Shown here in pieces: positions 30,075 to 30,085 of a DNA stretch of 30,085 nt. The notes under the pieces are model-generated. The model made no database searches. It saw only the letters and a program-made list of their open reading frames with translations, and had not been told where the DNA came from. Source of the stretch: HGM04593 sp045636545 (GTDB lineage: Bacteria > Bacteroidota > Bacteroidia > Bacteroidales > Bacteroidaceae). Position numbers and translations under genes: made by a program. Within the stretch, counting starts at the first letter, position 1. Every line of letters starts with the position of its first letter. Where the stretch lies: the NCBI GenBank assembly GCA_045636545.1, contig JAZTXR010000090.1, positions 1 through 30,085 on the forward strand. The letters are read 5' to 3'.

Positions 30075-30085
30075 AATGGGATGGC

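Noticed and set aside
29986..30085. Start of a CRISPR array at the right edge (GTTTCAAT / ATTGAAATCC words)
   Set aside because: Only a single copy of any such word is present and the two are the arms of one stem; no repeat-spacer pattern is visible before the edge.
1..30085. tRNA or rRNA genes
   Set aside because: No cloverleaf with a T-arm GGTTCGA-type motif and no rRNA-like sequence was noticed on either strand when reading through; a covariance scan was not possible.

Overview
The window reads as a chromosomal segment of an anaerobic gut-type Bacteroidales (Bacteroidaceae, Prevotellaceae or Muribaculaceae-like; genus not decidable here). Reasons: promoters of the Bacteroidetes form TAnnTTTG (-7), several with a TTTG-like -33 box; almost no Shine-Dalgarno sequences; a BspA-type leucine-rich-repeat protein; GH20 and GH35 glycosidases with lipoprotein or secretion signals; and short intergenic repeats scattered through the spacers. 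Apart from the first 1.2 kb, most proteins look like ordinary Bacteroidales core or accessory proteins.

Layout. 1-302: spacer with a leftward promoter and hairpin. 303-1212: three-gene, translationally coupled cassette (DUF3791 protein, DUF3990 ADP-ribosyltransferase-like protein, second small protein), closed by a terminator; it carries a strong Shine-Dalgarno unlike its neighbours and is the best candidate for a little-described toxin/antitoxin or defence module. 1283-4465: RecB/Cas4-type PD-(D/E)XK nuclease, holA, an HsdR N-terminal-like PD-(D/E)XK protein, and an omega-amidase-type nitrilase. 4581-10200: three tandem same-strand AMP-forming acyl-CoA ligase paralogues, each 559 aa, at least two with their own terminators. 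10201-10874: a divergent control region with four TGGCGA direct repeats at two-turn spacing. 10875-12650: a carboxyltransferase (pyruvate carboxylase B / oxaloacetate decarboxylase alpha type) whose C-terminal biotinyl-like domain has no visible MKM lysine. 12771-13466: M15-like zinc peptidase lipoprotein. 13785-17300: large secreted GH20 hexosaminidase.

17301-18183: repeat-rich spacer with a 42-bp tandem array. 18184-19314: LOG-family protein. 19315-19978: MITE-like element and AT-rich leader. 19979-21667: BspA-like LRR protein. 21668-23779: more repeats, a 96-bp remnant of a GH35 3' end, and an AAA/DUF4143 ATPase, followed by the intact GH35 beta-galactosidase (to 26092). 26469-27631: gapA preceded by a candidate 29-aa lipoprotein. 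28023-28484: mscL. 28635-29942: a GMP synthase with a shortened amidotransferase domain lacking its catalytic centre. The last 100 bp can fold into a three-way junction cut by the window edge.

How it works together: the GH20 and GH35 enzymes, LRR protein and M15-like lipoprotein act at or outside the cell envelope on glycans and peptides. GapA, the carboxyltransferase, the acyl-CoA ligases and GuaA are central metabolism. HolA is replication. The dispersed TGTCAT...ATGACA palindromic elements, the CCCCCTCCGC...GGGACAAT elements and the AGAAGCTGTTT element explain much of the non-coding DNA.
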